A stretch of DNA of 7,285 bases from a bacterium (GCA_025774205.1 JALGWK010000080.1:1-7285); one strand, 5' to 3'; counted from the stretch's first letter, positions 1-7,285 are shown. Notes: generated by a model not told the origin, from the sequence alone. Numbers and translations are program-made.

Positions 1-11
1 ACCGTCACGAT

Positions 12-811
12 TCAACTCCGCGGGTGGTACGTCCGGTGGACGTCCTTCAGGTAGGTGCGGTCAACCCGGGTGTAGATCTGGGTGGTGGAGATGTCGGCAT
101 GGCCGAGCATTTCCTGTACGGCGCGGAGGTCGGCGCCTCCCTCCAGCAGATGGGTCGCGAAGGAATGTCGCAGGGTGTGGGGGGTGCATTTCTTGACGAT
201 CCCGGCTGTGACCAGGTGTTTCCTGAATATCTTCCAGAAACCCATCCGGCTCATCGGTTCCCCCCGGAAATTGAGGAAGAGAACATCGGTGATCGTCTCG
301 TCTTTCAGCAGTCTGCGGCGGGGCGCGCCCCGGTATCTCCCGATATAGTCGAGCGCCACGGCGCCCAGGGGCACCAGTCTGTCCTTCCTGCCCTTGCCGT
401 GGACCCTGATGAGTTCCTCGTGGTCATGTCAGGGGCAGCCAGGAGATCCTCAATCTCAAAGAAATCGAGAACCACCGGGAGCTTCTTCCACAATACCGGC
501 CGCTCCACCCGGGCCGCCGGATCCACCTCGCAGTACCCTTCGGTGCGGAGGAAACGGTAGAAGGTGCGGAGCGCCGAGAGAGCCCTGACCGTGCTCCTGG
601 CACTCAGCCCCCCGGCGGTCCGCAGGGATCCGATGAACGCCTCCACGTCGACACGCTTCACATCGGCTGCCTCAAGATCCCGATCGTCCAGAAAGAGCCT
701 GAACTTCTCCAGGTCCCGCCGGTAAGCGTCGACTGTATTGGGTGACAGATCCCGTTCCACGGTCAGGTGATCGATGAAGCGGGTCATCAGGACAGCGTGA
801 TCGGATTCCAT
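12..811 (-). pseudogene. xerD: XerD-type tyrosine recombinase, broken by an internal out-of-frame deletion
   Basis: XerC/XerD recombinases resolve chromosome dimers at dif sites during cell division. The N-terminal core-binding (SAM-like) domain is read from 811 down to about 428 (128 residues, with LSPNTVDAYRRDL and a typical RALSALRTFYRFL helix). The catalytic domain resumes one frame over at about 425 with [13 protein letters not shown] and runs to the TGA at 12-14. It keeps the beta-hairpin Lys (codon 393-395), the His and Arg of PHTLRH (177-179 and 168-170), the His of LGHADIS (99-101) and the Tyr nucleophile of TTQIYT (72-74). Compared with E. coli XerD spacing, about 103 bases are absent at the junction, including the LYATGLRVSEL segment with the first catalytic Arg. 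The start is ATG 809-811, overlapping the uvrC stop as TGATG and preceded by GGGAGGG; a TTG one codon upstream is less likely. The STTQIYT and YHPR ending favours XerD over XerC. As written, it cannot make an active enzyme. Confidence 0.88.
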
Positions 812-2637
812 CAATCCCTCCCGCCGCCCATGGCGTCCACGATCCTCCGGGCCAGCACCGGCCCGAATCCGTCGAGTCTGGCGATCGCTTCCTCTCCCGA
901 CTGCAGCATGCGGGTAACGCTGCCGAAATGTTCGAGCAGTCTTCTCGCCCGATCCTCCCCTACCCCGCTCACCTCGGTCAGCAGGGTGGCCCGTACTCTA
1001 CCGCCCCGTCGGGTTCGGTGGTACCCGATCACGAATCGGTGGACCTCGTCCCGTACCCGCTGCAGCAGTCGCAGGGCGGCTGAACCGCGGGAGAGACCGA
1101 CAGCATCCTCGGTGTCGGGCAGATGGATCTCCTCGAGCCGTTTCGCCAGCCCGATGACGGGCAGGAGCTGCCGGTCGAGGCCGAGGGCGTCGAGCACCCG
1201 CACCGCTGCTTCGAGCTGAGTCGTGCCGCCGTCGATGAGCAGCAGGTCGGGCACAGCCTCCACCCCCTCCTCCTTCAGGAGCCTCCGGTAATGCCGTTCC
1301 ACCACCTCCGCGATCCCCGCCGGATCATCTCCGCCGGAAGCCGTCTTCAGGCGGAATCGGCGGTAGTTCTTCTTCATCGGTTCACCACGACGGAAGGTGA
1401 CCAGAGCCCCCACGGCGTCACTCCCCTGCAGATGGCTCACGTCGATCGCGTCGATCCGGACGGGCGGCCGGGGCAGATCGAGTTCCTGCTGGAGGAGTAC
1501 CGTCCCCTTCGGGACGTAATCGCTCTGTGAGGCCCGCCTGGCCGCCAGCTCGTGCAATCTGAGCCGGGCATCGGTGGCAGCCATCTCGAGGACTTCGGCC
1601 GGGGCGCCCGAGCGTCCCAGTCGGAGCTGAACCCGACTTCCCCGTCTCCCTTTCAGCGCCTCCTCCACCAGTTCGCGGTCGGGCGGCTGGAACGGGAGAT
1701 ACACTACCGGAGGCAGATGACTGGCGCGAAGGTAGTGACGCATCAGGAGACCTGAGAGTATGTCTCCATCATCAGCATCAGTGGGCAGGACCAGCGAATA
1801 GCTGTCCCGACGCAGGAGGGTGCCCTCCCGGACCTGGTAGACCACCCCGATCCCATCCCTTCCCTCCGAGGAATGGGTAACCACGTCAAAATCGACCCGT
1901 TTCTCCGAGACAACCCGCTGCCGCTGGGTGGCCTGCCGTATCGCAGTGATGCGATCCCTGAGGACCTGCGCGTGTTCGTACTGTCTGGCCGCTGCGGCAC
2001 TCTGCATCTCCTCTTCCATCTGCTCCAGCAGCGTGCCGGTATGCCCGCGCAGGAAGAGAGTGACCTCCTCGACCATCCGGCTGTACGCCTCCCGGTCCAT
2101 GCGCCCCGTGCAGGGCGCTCCGCAGCGACCTATGTGGTACTCCAGACATTCCCTGGCCTCGGGATCCGTGAAGGGGATGTCGAACGAGCAGGTGCGAAGG
2201 GGAAATATCGAGAGGATCGATTCCAGCATTCCCTCCATGGCGGCCACACTCGTATAGGGGCCGAAGTACATCGCACCGTCGTCATCGACCTCCCGTGTCT
2301 TGAACAGCCTCGGAAAGGGCTCCCGGGAGAGCTTCAGGAAGGGGTACCGCTTGTCATCCTTCAGGTCAACGTTGTAACGGGGCCGGTGTTCCTTGATGAG
2401 GTTCTGCTCGAGGATGAGCGCTTCGACCTCGGTCTCACACGGGATGTAGTCGACGCTCCTCGTCCTGGCCGCGAGACGGCCGGCCTTCGGGGAGGTCGCG
2501 CCGGGGGTCAGGTGCGAGCGAATCCGGGACCTGAGATCGACCGCCTTGCCGATGTAGATAATGTGATGCCGGGCATCCTTCAGGAAGTAGACCCCCATGC
2601 GCCGGGGAATCGATTTCAGGATGCTCCCCGGGTCCAT
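811..2637 (-). CDS. uvrC: UvrC, excinuclease ABC subunit C
   Basis: UvrC makes both incisions around a lesion after UvrA and UvrB have marked it in nucleotide excision repair. The 608 residues match the usual family length (about 600). The GIY-YIG nuclease domain (residues 13-95, with MGVYFLKD and YIGKA) makes the 3' cut. Cys150, Cys164, Cys172 and Cys176 match the four-cysteine cluster of the family, reported to bind [4Fe-4S]. A UVR motif that contacts UvrB lies at about 203-237. The RNase H-like 5' nuclease domain (about 390-545) has candidate catalytic residues Asp399 (AIDVSH), Asp438, Asp469 (LLIDGG) and His533 (DEVHRF). Tandem helix-hairpin-helix motifs close the protein (about 551-603). 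Unusually, the IDGG loop continues TTQL rather than the common KGQL. The ATG lies ten bases after the preceding gene's stop. The ribosome site is weak (GGGTGA), so translation may depend on the upstream gene. Confidence 0.97.
   Translation of the reverse strand: MDPGSILKSIPRRMGVYFLKDARHHIIYIGKAVDLRSRIRSHLTPGATSPKAGRLAARTRSVDYIPCETEVEALILEQNLIKEHRPRYNVDLKDDKRYPFLKLSREPFPRLFKTREVDDDGAMYFGPYTSVAAMEGMLESILSIFPLRTCSFDIPFTDPEARECLEYHIGRCGAPCTGRMDREAYSRMVEEVTLFLRGHTGTLLEQMEEEMQSAAAARQYEHAQVLRDRITAIRQATQRQRVVSEKRVDFDVVTHSSEGRDGIGVVYQVREGTLLRRDSYSLVLPTDADDGDILSGLLMRHYLRASHLPPVVYLPFQPPDRELVEEALKGRRGSRVQLRLGRSGAPAEVLEMAATDARLRLHELAARRASQSDYVPKGTVLLQQELDLPRPPVRIDAIDVSHLQGSDAVGALVTFRRGEPMKKNYRRFRLKTASGGDDPAGIAEVVERHYRRLLKEEGVEAVPDLLLIDGGTTQLEAAVRVLDALGLDRQLLPVIGLAKRLEEIHLPDTEDAVGLSRGSAALRLLQRVRDEVHRFVIGYHRTRRGGRVRATLLTEVSGVGEDRARRLLEHFGSVTRMLQSGEEAIARLDGFGPVLARRIVDAMGGGRD
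816..822 (-). promoter_or_regulatory. Ribosome binding site of xerD
   Basis: On the minus strand GGGAGGG lies inside the end of uvrC, four bases before the ATG at 809-811. It is a near-ideal Shine-Dalgarno sequence. It supports that ATG as the xerD start and implies that translation is coupled to the end of uvrC. Confidence 0.7.
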
Positions 2638-2647
2638 GATCAGTCAT

Positions 2648-3307
2648 TCACCCGGCAGTGTCCTCCCGGGATTCCGGGGCTGTGGCAGGGCGTTTGAGGT
2701 TCCGCAGGATCCTGAGGAATTTACGCGCATAGATGATCCCGCTGACGATCACCAGACCCCCGCCCAGATAGACGAGTGGCATTTCGGCGACCTGCCAGCT
2801 GATGGTGTACACCACGAGGGTCATGAGCAGAACAAAGGTCGTGATCTTGCCCATCCAGTTGCTGGTCAGCACGATATCGCGGTTCAGGAAAAGCAGATAG
2901 GCCGCCGTCAGGATCAGGAGGTCCCTGACAACGAACAGGGCCACGAACCAGACCGGCAGTTCCCTCAGGAGCACGAGCACCAGGCCGAGCACGCCGAGGA
3001 AGAGCTTGTCGGCGACCGGATCGAGGATCTTCCCCAGCTGGCTGATCTCGTTCCGCCGGCGCGCTGCTACGCCGTCCAGATAATCGGTGAAGGCAGCCAG
3101 GAGGAGCAGCAGGAGGGCCAGGCGGTTGTAACCGGGGGTGTTCGCCGTCAGGCAGAGCACTATGAACGGGATGAGCAGCAGTCTGGAAATGGAGAGCAGG
3201 TTGGCCAGGGTCCAGATCCGCTCCTTCTCGATGAGATCCTGCCGGCGTTGACGGCTCTCATCGGTGCCTCGAAGCATGTCGCGGGTCTCTCCCAGGGCGT
3301 CTTTCAT
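2648..3307 (-). CDS. pgsA: CDP-alcohol phosphatidyltransferase, probably phosphatidylglycerophosphate synthase
   Basis: This is an integral membrane enzyme that transfers a phosphatidyl group from a CDP-lipid to an alcohol; in PgsA the acceptor is glycerol-3-phosphate, giving the precursor of phosphatidylglycerol. The complete family signature is visible as Asp75, Asp78, Gly79, Ala82, Arg83, Gly92, Asp96 and Asp100 (DYLDGVAAR, then GKILDPVAD), whose aspartates bind metal. NLLSISRLLLIPFI (36-49) is the usual first membrane helix, and about five more hydrophobic stretches follow up to residue 193. The tail is basic then acidic. The 219 residues include a charged N-terminal extension of about 30 residues. 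The ATG overlaps the recN stop as ATGA, with GGGAGGG 13 bases upstream. Met11 (codon 3275-3277), with GGGAGAG nine bases before it, is a credible alternative start. RD rather than the common RE after the third helix leaves room for a cardiolipin synthase-like or other acceptor; the family is certain, the substrate less so. Confidence 0.85.
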   Translation of the reverse strand: MKDALGETRDMLRGTDESRQRRQDLIEKERIWTLANLLSISRLLLIPFIVLCLTANTPGYNRLALLLLLLAAFTDYLDGVAARRRNEISQLGKILDPVADKLFLGVLGLVLVLLRELPVWFVALFVVRDLLILTAAYLLFLNRDIVLTSNWMGKITTFVLLMTLVVYTISWQVAEMPLVYLGGGLVIVSGIIYARKFLRILRNLKRPATAPESREDTAG

Positions 3308-5028
3308 GATCCGTCGTCCACCCTCCCGGTGTCCTGCAGCAGTTCGCGGGCGTGCTCGAGAACCGCGTCACTCTCCGCCTCACCGCTCATCAGTACCGCG
3401 ATCGCCTTCGTTCTCTCTTCACCCTGCAGCTGATGGATGCTGACCCGGGTTACATCTTCCTCGACTGTTTTCTCGACCAGCAGATGATGGCTTCCCCGGC
3501 GGGCGATCTGGGGCAGATGGGTGATGACGACCAGCTGCCGTTCAGCCGCCAGAGCTTCCAGACGATCCCCGATCCGATCGGCGGTCGTGCCTCCGATCCC
3601 GCTGTCGATCTCGTCGAATACCAGGGTCGGAACATGGGAAGCCTCGCCGAAGACACTCTTCAGCGCAAGCATTATTCTGCTGATCTCCCCGCCCGAGGCA
3701 ACCTTGTGCAGGGGCAGGACCGGACTGCCGGGATTCGTTCCCAGCCTGAATTCGACCCGGTCGATCCCATACGGTCCGGCGTCACACCTGACGCCGTCGG
3801 GCAGGACGATTACTCCCCCGGGGTTCTCCCGCAGTTCGACCGCTACCTCGAAGCGGGCCTCCGACATGGCCAGGTAGTCGAGCTCCGCCTCCACCCGGCG
3901 ATGCAGGTCATCGGTCACCGCTCCCCGCCGCTCGTGGAGTGACAGCGCGGCAGACGCCACCCGGTCCCTCAGGTCCTCTGCCCGTTCAGCCAGGGCGACG
4001 GTCTCCTCCTCCTGCCGCGTCTGTTCTCCGAGCGATTGGCGCAGCTCTTCCCGGCGATGCAGCATGGCCTGATACGATCCGCCGTATTTCTTCGCCAGCT
4101 GGATGAGTTCAGTCAGCCGTTCCCTGGCGTCCGCGAGCCGCTCCTCATCGTATTCGAATCCGTCCAGGTAGCGCTGAGCGGTAAGGGTTGACTCGGTCAG
4201 GGAGAGCAGCGCTTCATCGAGGAGTTCAACGCTCTCACGTAGCCCGGGATCAATGGCTGAGAGGGTCTCGAGTTCGCCCCGATGACGCTGCAGATGGCCG
4301 AGCAGCGGTGTCTCACCCTCCGAGAGTGAGGTGAGGTACGCGGAGAGGCCGCTCATGATCGCCTCGGCCCCCTCCAGGATCCGTGTCTCCCGTTCGAGGT
4401 CCTCCTCCTCATTTTCGAGGGGATCGACACTATCGATCTCCTCAAGCTGGAATCGCCACAGTTCCCTTCGTTCGCCGATCTCCGATTCACGCGCCCTGAT
4501 GTTCTCGAGCCGGGCCTGCACGCTCCGGTACTCGTCGAGCAGTCCGGCATACTCCTCGCGATCCCCTTCGAGGCCGGCGAAGGCGTCGAGCAGGAGGAGA
4601 TGATTCGAAGGACGGAGGAGTGACTGATGTTCATGTTGCCCGTGGAGGTCCACGAGTTCCTGCCCGATTTCCCTGAGCGTTCCAACCGTCACGGAGGTGT
4701 CGTTCATCCAGGCGCGGCTCCGCCCCTCACTGGTCACCTCCCGACGGATGATGAGGTGGCCATCGTCGAGGGGAATGCCCCGGTCATCGAGAAGTGCTCT
4801 GACCGGATGGACAGAGGGGATGGTGAAGGTGCCCCGGATCGACGCCCGCGGGGCGCCGCTCCGGACCTGGTCACTCGAGGCACGGTCACCCAGCAGAAGC
4901 TGCAGGGCGCCGATCAGAACCGACTTGCCCGCTCCTGTCTCACCGGTCAGTACCGTGAGCGAGGGAGCGAGGACGAGCTCGGCGTCCTCGATGACCGCGA
5001 ATTCATGCACCTGCAGGGAGTGTAGCAT
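3304..5028 (-). CDS. recN: RecN, DNA repair ATPase
   Basis: RecN is an SMC-like ATPase that gathers at double-strand breaks and helps RecA-dependent repair. The protein has 574 residues, against about 553 in E. coli. The N-terminal ATPase half carries the Walker A motif GETGAGKS (29-36) and the Q-loop region LVDLHGQHEHQSLL (126-139). Residues of about 155-400 are rich in Glu, Arg and Leu and should form the coiled-coil arms around a short hinge. The C-terminal half carries the ABC signature ASGGEISR (444-451), Walker B TLVFDEID (468-475), the D-loop SGIGG and His504 in VVITHLPQIA. All ATPase elements are intact. The ATG at 5026-5028 follows comM by 21 bases, and only a modest AGGA lies close upstream. 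The end overlaps the next gene by four bases, so these two genes are probably translated together. I see no LexA-type operator in the short gap. Confidence 0.97.
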   Translation of the reverse strand: MLHSLQVHEFAVIEDAELVLAPSLTVLTGETGAGKSVLIGALQLLLGDRASSDQVRSGAPRASIRGTFTIPSVHPVRALLDDRGIPLDDGHLIIRREVTSEGRSRAWMNDTSVTVGTLREIGQELVDLHGQHEHQSLLRPSNHLLLLDAFAGLEGDREEYAGLLDEYRSVQARLENIRARESEIGERRELWRFQLEEIDSVDPLENEEEDLERETRILEGAEAIMSGLSAYLTSLSEGETPLLGHLQRHRGELETLSAIDPGLRESVELLDEALLSLTESTLTAQRYLDGFEYDEERLADARERLTELIQLAKKYGGSYQAMLHRREELRQSLGEQTRQEEETVALAERAEDLRDRVASAALSLHERRGAVTDDLHRRVEAELDYLAMSEARFEVAVELRENPGGVIVLPDGVRCDAGPYGIDRVEFRLGTNPGSPVLPLHKVASGGEISRIMLALKSVFGEASHVPTLVFDEIDSGIGGTTADRIGDRLEALAAERQLVVITHLPQIARRGSHHLLVEKTVEEDVTRVSIHQLQGEERTKAIAVLMSGEAESDAVLEHARELLQDTGRVDDGS

Positions 5029-5049
5029 GGTTCCTGAATATATCCTCTT

Positions 5050-6600
5050 TCACGTCAGGTGGACAGAGGGGCTCATCCTCTCGCCTGTCCGATAGTGCAA
5101 CGCTTCACTGACATGATCGGGCCCGATCGAGTCGTCACCCTCCAGGTCGGCGATGGTCCAGGCGACTTTGTAGAGCCGGTGGTACGTTCTGGCGGTAAGG
5201 TTGTAGCCCCGGACTGCCCGGGCCATGAGTATCCGCGCCTCCTCCGCAGGTGGCGGGAGTCTCCTGAGCTGGGCGGAGGTCAGGGAGGCGTTGACGGGAC
5301 TGGCCGGTTCAGGTGCGGGTACATGCCGGCGGAACCGATCCCGGGCGCGCGCTCTGGCCTCAGCGACCCGCCGGGCGACCGCGGCCGATGGTTCCCCCCC
5401 GCCCCGCTCCAGCGCTTCGACCTCAACCGGTGGCACCTCGATATGGAGGTCGATGCGGTCGAGGAGCGGGCCCGATACCCGGCCACGGTATCGACGTACC
5501 TGCAGGTCGGTGCAGATGCAGGGGCGACCCGGATGGCCACGGAAGCCGCAGGGACACGGATTCATGGCGGCCGCCAGGAGGAAACGGGAGGGGAAGAGGA
5601 ACGACCTGGCGCTCCTGACCAGCAGGATACTCCCCTCTTCCAGCGGTTGCCGCAGGACATTGAGTACCCTACCCGGGAACTCCGGCAGTTCATCCAGGAA
5701 GAGCACCCCGTTATGGGCCAGGCTGATCTCTCCCGGGCGGGGTACGCTCCCCCCTCCGGCGAGAGCGGCCGTGGTGATAGTGTGGTGGGGCGCTCTGAAG
5801 GGAGGTCGCTCTTTCAGGGGTGAGGCCGTGTCGATCAGTCCCGCCACACTCCAGATCTTGGTCGTCTCCAGGCTCTCCTGTTCGGTCAGCGGCGGCAGGA
5901 TCGAGGGGAGCCGTTTCACCAGCATGCTCTTGCCGGCCCCGGGGGGTCCGGAAAGCAGGAAACTGTGTCCTCCGGCGGCAGCGATCTCCAGCGCCCTCCT
6001 GGCGGCCTGCTGACCTGAGATATCGTCCAGGTCGGGGCCGATAGGGATACCGTCATGACGCCTGACGGGTTCGGAAACGGGGAGATCTCCGGTTCCGTTC
6101 ATGAACTCCGCGGCTTCCCGGATGGTCGTCGCGCTCCGCACCTCGAGCCCGCTCACCAGGGATGCCTCGGCCAGATTCCCGCGGGGAACGATCAGGCCCT
6201 CCAGCCCGATTTCCCGACAGGCCAGCGCCATGGGAAACGTGCCGGGCACACTCCTCAGGTCGCCGTCGAGACTCAGTTCTCCGGCCAGGGCCCAGCTCTC
6301 GAACCGCTCCTGGCTGATGTGTCCCAGCGATCCGAGGATCGCCACGGCGAGGGGAAGATCGAAGGCGCTCCCCTCCTTGCGAATATCGGCCGGGGCCAGG
6401 TTGGCCACCATCTTGCGCAGGGGGAGGACATAGCCGGCGTTCCTGATCGCCGAGGAGACCCTGATGCGACTCTCCCTGACCGCCCCCTCGGCCAGGCCAA
6501 CCATGATGAACGCCGGCAGGCCCTGGGTGATATCCACCTCGATCCGGACCATGAAGCCATCGATTCCCATCACCGAAGCCGTTCTGGTGACCGCCATCAT
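5050..6600 (-). CDS. comM: ComM/YifB family Mg-chelatase-like AAA+ ATPase
   Basis: ComM homologues are hexameric helicases that promote branch migration when incoming DNA is integrated during natural transformation; in non-competent bacteria the role is less clear. From the chosen start the protein has 516 residues (E. coli YifB about 506). The N-terminal Lon-protease-like ChlI fold covers about 12-165 (GIDGF, GLPAFIMVGLAEGAVRES, NLAPADIRKEGSAFDLP). The AAA+ module has Walker A GPPGAGKS (218-225), Walker B GVLFLDE (298-304), Asn347 as sensor 1 and the SGPLLDRID arginine region (376-384). A cysteine cluster (349, 351, 361, 363) typical of the family may bind metal. The Mg-chelatase C-terminal domain (about 405-505) includes RGYNLTARTYHRL. 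I chose ATG 6598-6600 because GGGAGGGG sits seven bases upstream and homologues begin there. A second ATG follows directly, and a GTG at 6625-6627 would add nine residues unlike the family. Confidence 0.95.
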   Translation of the reverse strand: MMAVTRTASVMGIDGFMVRIEVDITQGLPAFIMVGLAEGAVRESRIRVSSAIRNAGYVLPLRKMVANLAPADIRKEGSAFDLPLAVAILGSLGHISQERFESWALAGELSLDGDLRSVPGTFPMALACREIGLEGLIVPRGNLAEASLVSGLEVRSATTIREAAEFMNGTGDLPVSEPVRRHDGIPIGPDLDDISGQQAARRALEIAAAGGHSFLLSGPPGAGKSMLVKRLPSILPPLTEQESLETTKIWSVAGLIDTASPLKERPPFRAPHHTITTAALAGGGSVPRPGEISLAHNGVLFLDELPEFPGRVLNVLRQPLEEGSILLVRSARSFLFPSRFLLAAAMNPCPCGFRGHPGRPCICTDLQVRRYRGRVSGPLLDRIDLHIEVPPVEVEALERGGGEPSAAVARRVAEARARARDRFRRHVPAPEPASPVNASLTSAQLRRLPPPAEEARILMARAVRGYNLTARTYHRLYKVAWTIADLEGDDSIGPDHVSEALHYRTGERMSPSVHLT

Positions 6601-6706
6601 ATCCGCGCCCCTCCCTCCTGTGAACACACCGGCAGCGGGGGGCGTATCGGTCAGTTCTTCGCAGGGGGGTGCTTCAGGGGGAACCGGAGTGTACCAGCCC
6701 CGGCGG
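6601..6706 (-). other. purF-comM spacer
   Basis: This is the longest stretch between genes in the window, about 106 bases. Apart from the comM ribosome site at its end I see no hairpin followed by a T run, no convincing promoter hexamers and no known riboswitch. With no visible terminator, transcription could run from purF into comM. A GC-rich promoter with weak hexamers could still be missed by eye. Confidence 0.45.
6608..6619 (-). promoter_or_regulatory. Ribosome binding site of comM
   Basis: The minus strand reads AGGAGGGAGGGG, ending seven bases before the ATG at 6598-6600. This strong purine-rich site decides the start against the upstream GTG at 6625-6627, which lies on the wrong side of it. 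Confidence 0.7.
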
Positions 6707-7285
6707 TTACAGTTCCAGTGAATCCTTGAAGATCTTCTCGTCGGGCGGTATCGGGTACTCTCCGCTGTAGCAGGCGTGACACATCGGTCCCTCCCGCTCG
6801 ACGGCCGCCAGCATGCCTTCCAGGCTGAGGAAGCCGATCGTGTCGGCCCCGATATGTTCGCGGATCTCCTCGACGCTCATCCGTGCAGCGATCAGTTCCT
6901 TCCGGCTGGGGATGTCGACACCGTAGAAACAGGGCCAAGCCACGGGGGGACAGGTGATGCGGACGTGGACCTCTTTCGCGCCCGCTGACCGGATCATGCC
7001 GATCAGTTTCCTGCTGGTGGTGCCGCGGACGATCGAATCGTCGACCACCACCACTCGCCGGTCACGGAGCACGCCCTCCACCGGATTGAACTTCACCCTG
7101 ACGTCGTGGTCGCGCCGTTCCTGGCCCGGCTGGATGAAGGTCCGGCCGACGTAGTGGTTCCTGATGAGGCCGAGTTCGAACCTGATGCCCGATTCCTGCG
7201 CGTATCCGAGCGTGGCGGTGTTGGAGGAGTCGGGGACGCTGATCACGATGTCCGCCTCGACCGGATGTTCCCGTGCCAGGTGACG
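6707..7285 (-). CDS. purF: Amidophosphoribosyltransferase (PurF), C-terminal part, cut by the window edge
   Basis: PurF makes 5-phosphoribosylamine from PRPP and glutamine, the first committed step of de novo purine synthesis in the cytosol. The reading frame is open to the window edge, and 192 residues up to the TAA at 6707-6709 are visible, about the last 40% of a typical protein. The glutaminase domain with its catalytic Cys lies outside. Visible motifs, counted from the edge, are [13 protein letters not shown] (18-29), the flexible PRPP loop [11 protein letters not shown] (45-55) and the PRPP-binding motif [14 protein letters not shown] (78-91). Cys119 (PCFYG), Cys169 and Cys172 (CHAC) correspond to iron-sulfur ligands of the Bacillus subtilis enzyme, which E. 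coli PurF lacks; the fourth ligand would be upstream. The GTG at 7244-7246 is an internal valine, not a start, because the sequence before it ([10 protein letters not shown]) still matches the family. Confidence 0.95.
   Translation of the reverse strand, partial: RHLAREHPVEADIVISVPDSSNTATLGYAQESGIRFELGLIRNHYVGRTFIQPGQERRDHDVRVKFNPVEGVLRDRRVVVVDDSIVRGTTSRKLIGMIRSAGAKEVHVRITCPPVAWPCFYGVDIPSRKELIAARMSVEEIREHIGADTIGFLSLEGMLAAVEREGPMCHACYSGEYPIPPDEKIFKDSLEL

Noticed and set aside
305-427. The out-of-frame tail after LLAAPD in the xerD N-terminal frame as a genuine short protein end
   Set aside because: The residues after 428 in that frame resemble nothing in the family, whereas the next frame over matches XerD closely. 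The tail is a product of the frame change.
385-440. Programmed ribosomal frameshift joining the two xerD parts
   Set aside because: A frameshift would not restore the roughly 34 missing residues, which hold the first catalytic Arg, and no slippery run or stem-loop is evident at the junction.
1873-2697. Long plus-strand reading frame (274 codons) opposite uvrC
   Set aside because: It lies antisense to a strongly conserved gene. Long opposite frames are expected in GC-rich coding DNA, and its translation shows no recognisable domain.
2597-3433. Long plus-strand reading frame (278 codons) opposite the phosphatidyltransferase gene
   Set aside because: It spans three genes on the other strand, has a low-complexity Gln/Glu-rich translation mirroring the membrane segments, and has no motif.
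5037-5042. TATATT on the minus strand before recN as a -10 promoter element
   Set aside because: The hexamer 17 bases upstream (TGTCCA) matches only half of the -35 consensus, and the gap between comM and recN is just 21 bases, so co-transcription is simpler.
5059-5823. Plus-strand reading frame (254 codons) opposite comM
   Set aside because: It is a shadow of the conserved ComM coding strand, without a recognisable domain.
6625-6627. GTG as the comM start
   Set aside because: The strong ribosome site at 6608-6619 lies downstream of it and directly serves the ATG at 6598-6600, where homologues begin.
1-7285. A previously undescribed biological system
   Set aside because: Every gene falls into a well-known core family with the expected length and motifs. 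I saw no repeats, mobile elements, defence genes or unexplained long spacers.

Overview
The window reads as GC-rich bacterial chromosome carrying six housekeeping genes, all on the minus strand and tightly packed. In transcription order, from high to low coordinates, they are purF (cut by the window edge), comM, recN, a CDP-alcohol phosphatidyltransferase (pgsA-like), uvrC and a xerD-type tyrosine recombinase. There are no tRNAs, rRNAs, insertion sequences, CRISPR arrays or phage genes that I can see. The organism cannot be named from this sequence. The PurF fragment has the cysteines of the iron-sulfur type, and the set of genes is broadly bacterial, so phylum-level placement would be guesswork.

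Layout: the purF 3' end (6707-7285) is followed by a spacer of about 106 bases with no clear terminator. comM (5050-6600) comes next, then a 21-base gap to recN (3304-5028). recN shares an ATGA stop/start overlap with the phosphatidyltransferase gene (2648-3307). Ten bases separate that gene from uvrC (811-2637), whose stop codon overlaps the xerD start as TGATG. The five genes from comM to xerD therefore look like one transcript, possibly read through from purF. Four of the five act on DNA: ComM in branch migration during natural transformation, RecN in double-strand break repair, UvrC in nucleotide excision repair, and XerD in chromosome dimer resolution. The lipid synthesis gene sits in the middle of them.

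The one clear anomaly is xerD. Its N-terminal and C-terminal parts are both well conserved but lie in different reading frames. About 103 bases that should encode the start of the catalytic domain, including the first catalytic arginine, are absent near position 426. This is either a recent gene-killing deletion or an assembly error. I found no evidence of a novel system; the rest of the window is ordinary core genome.
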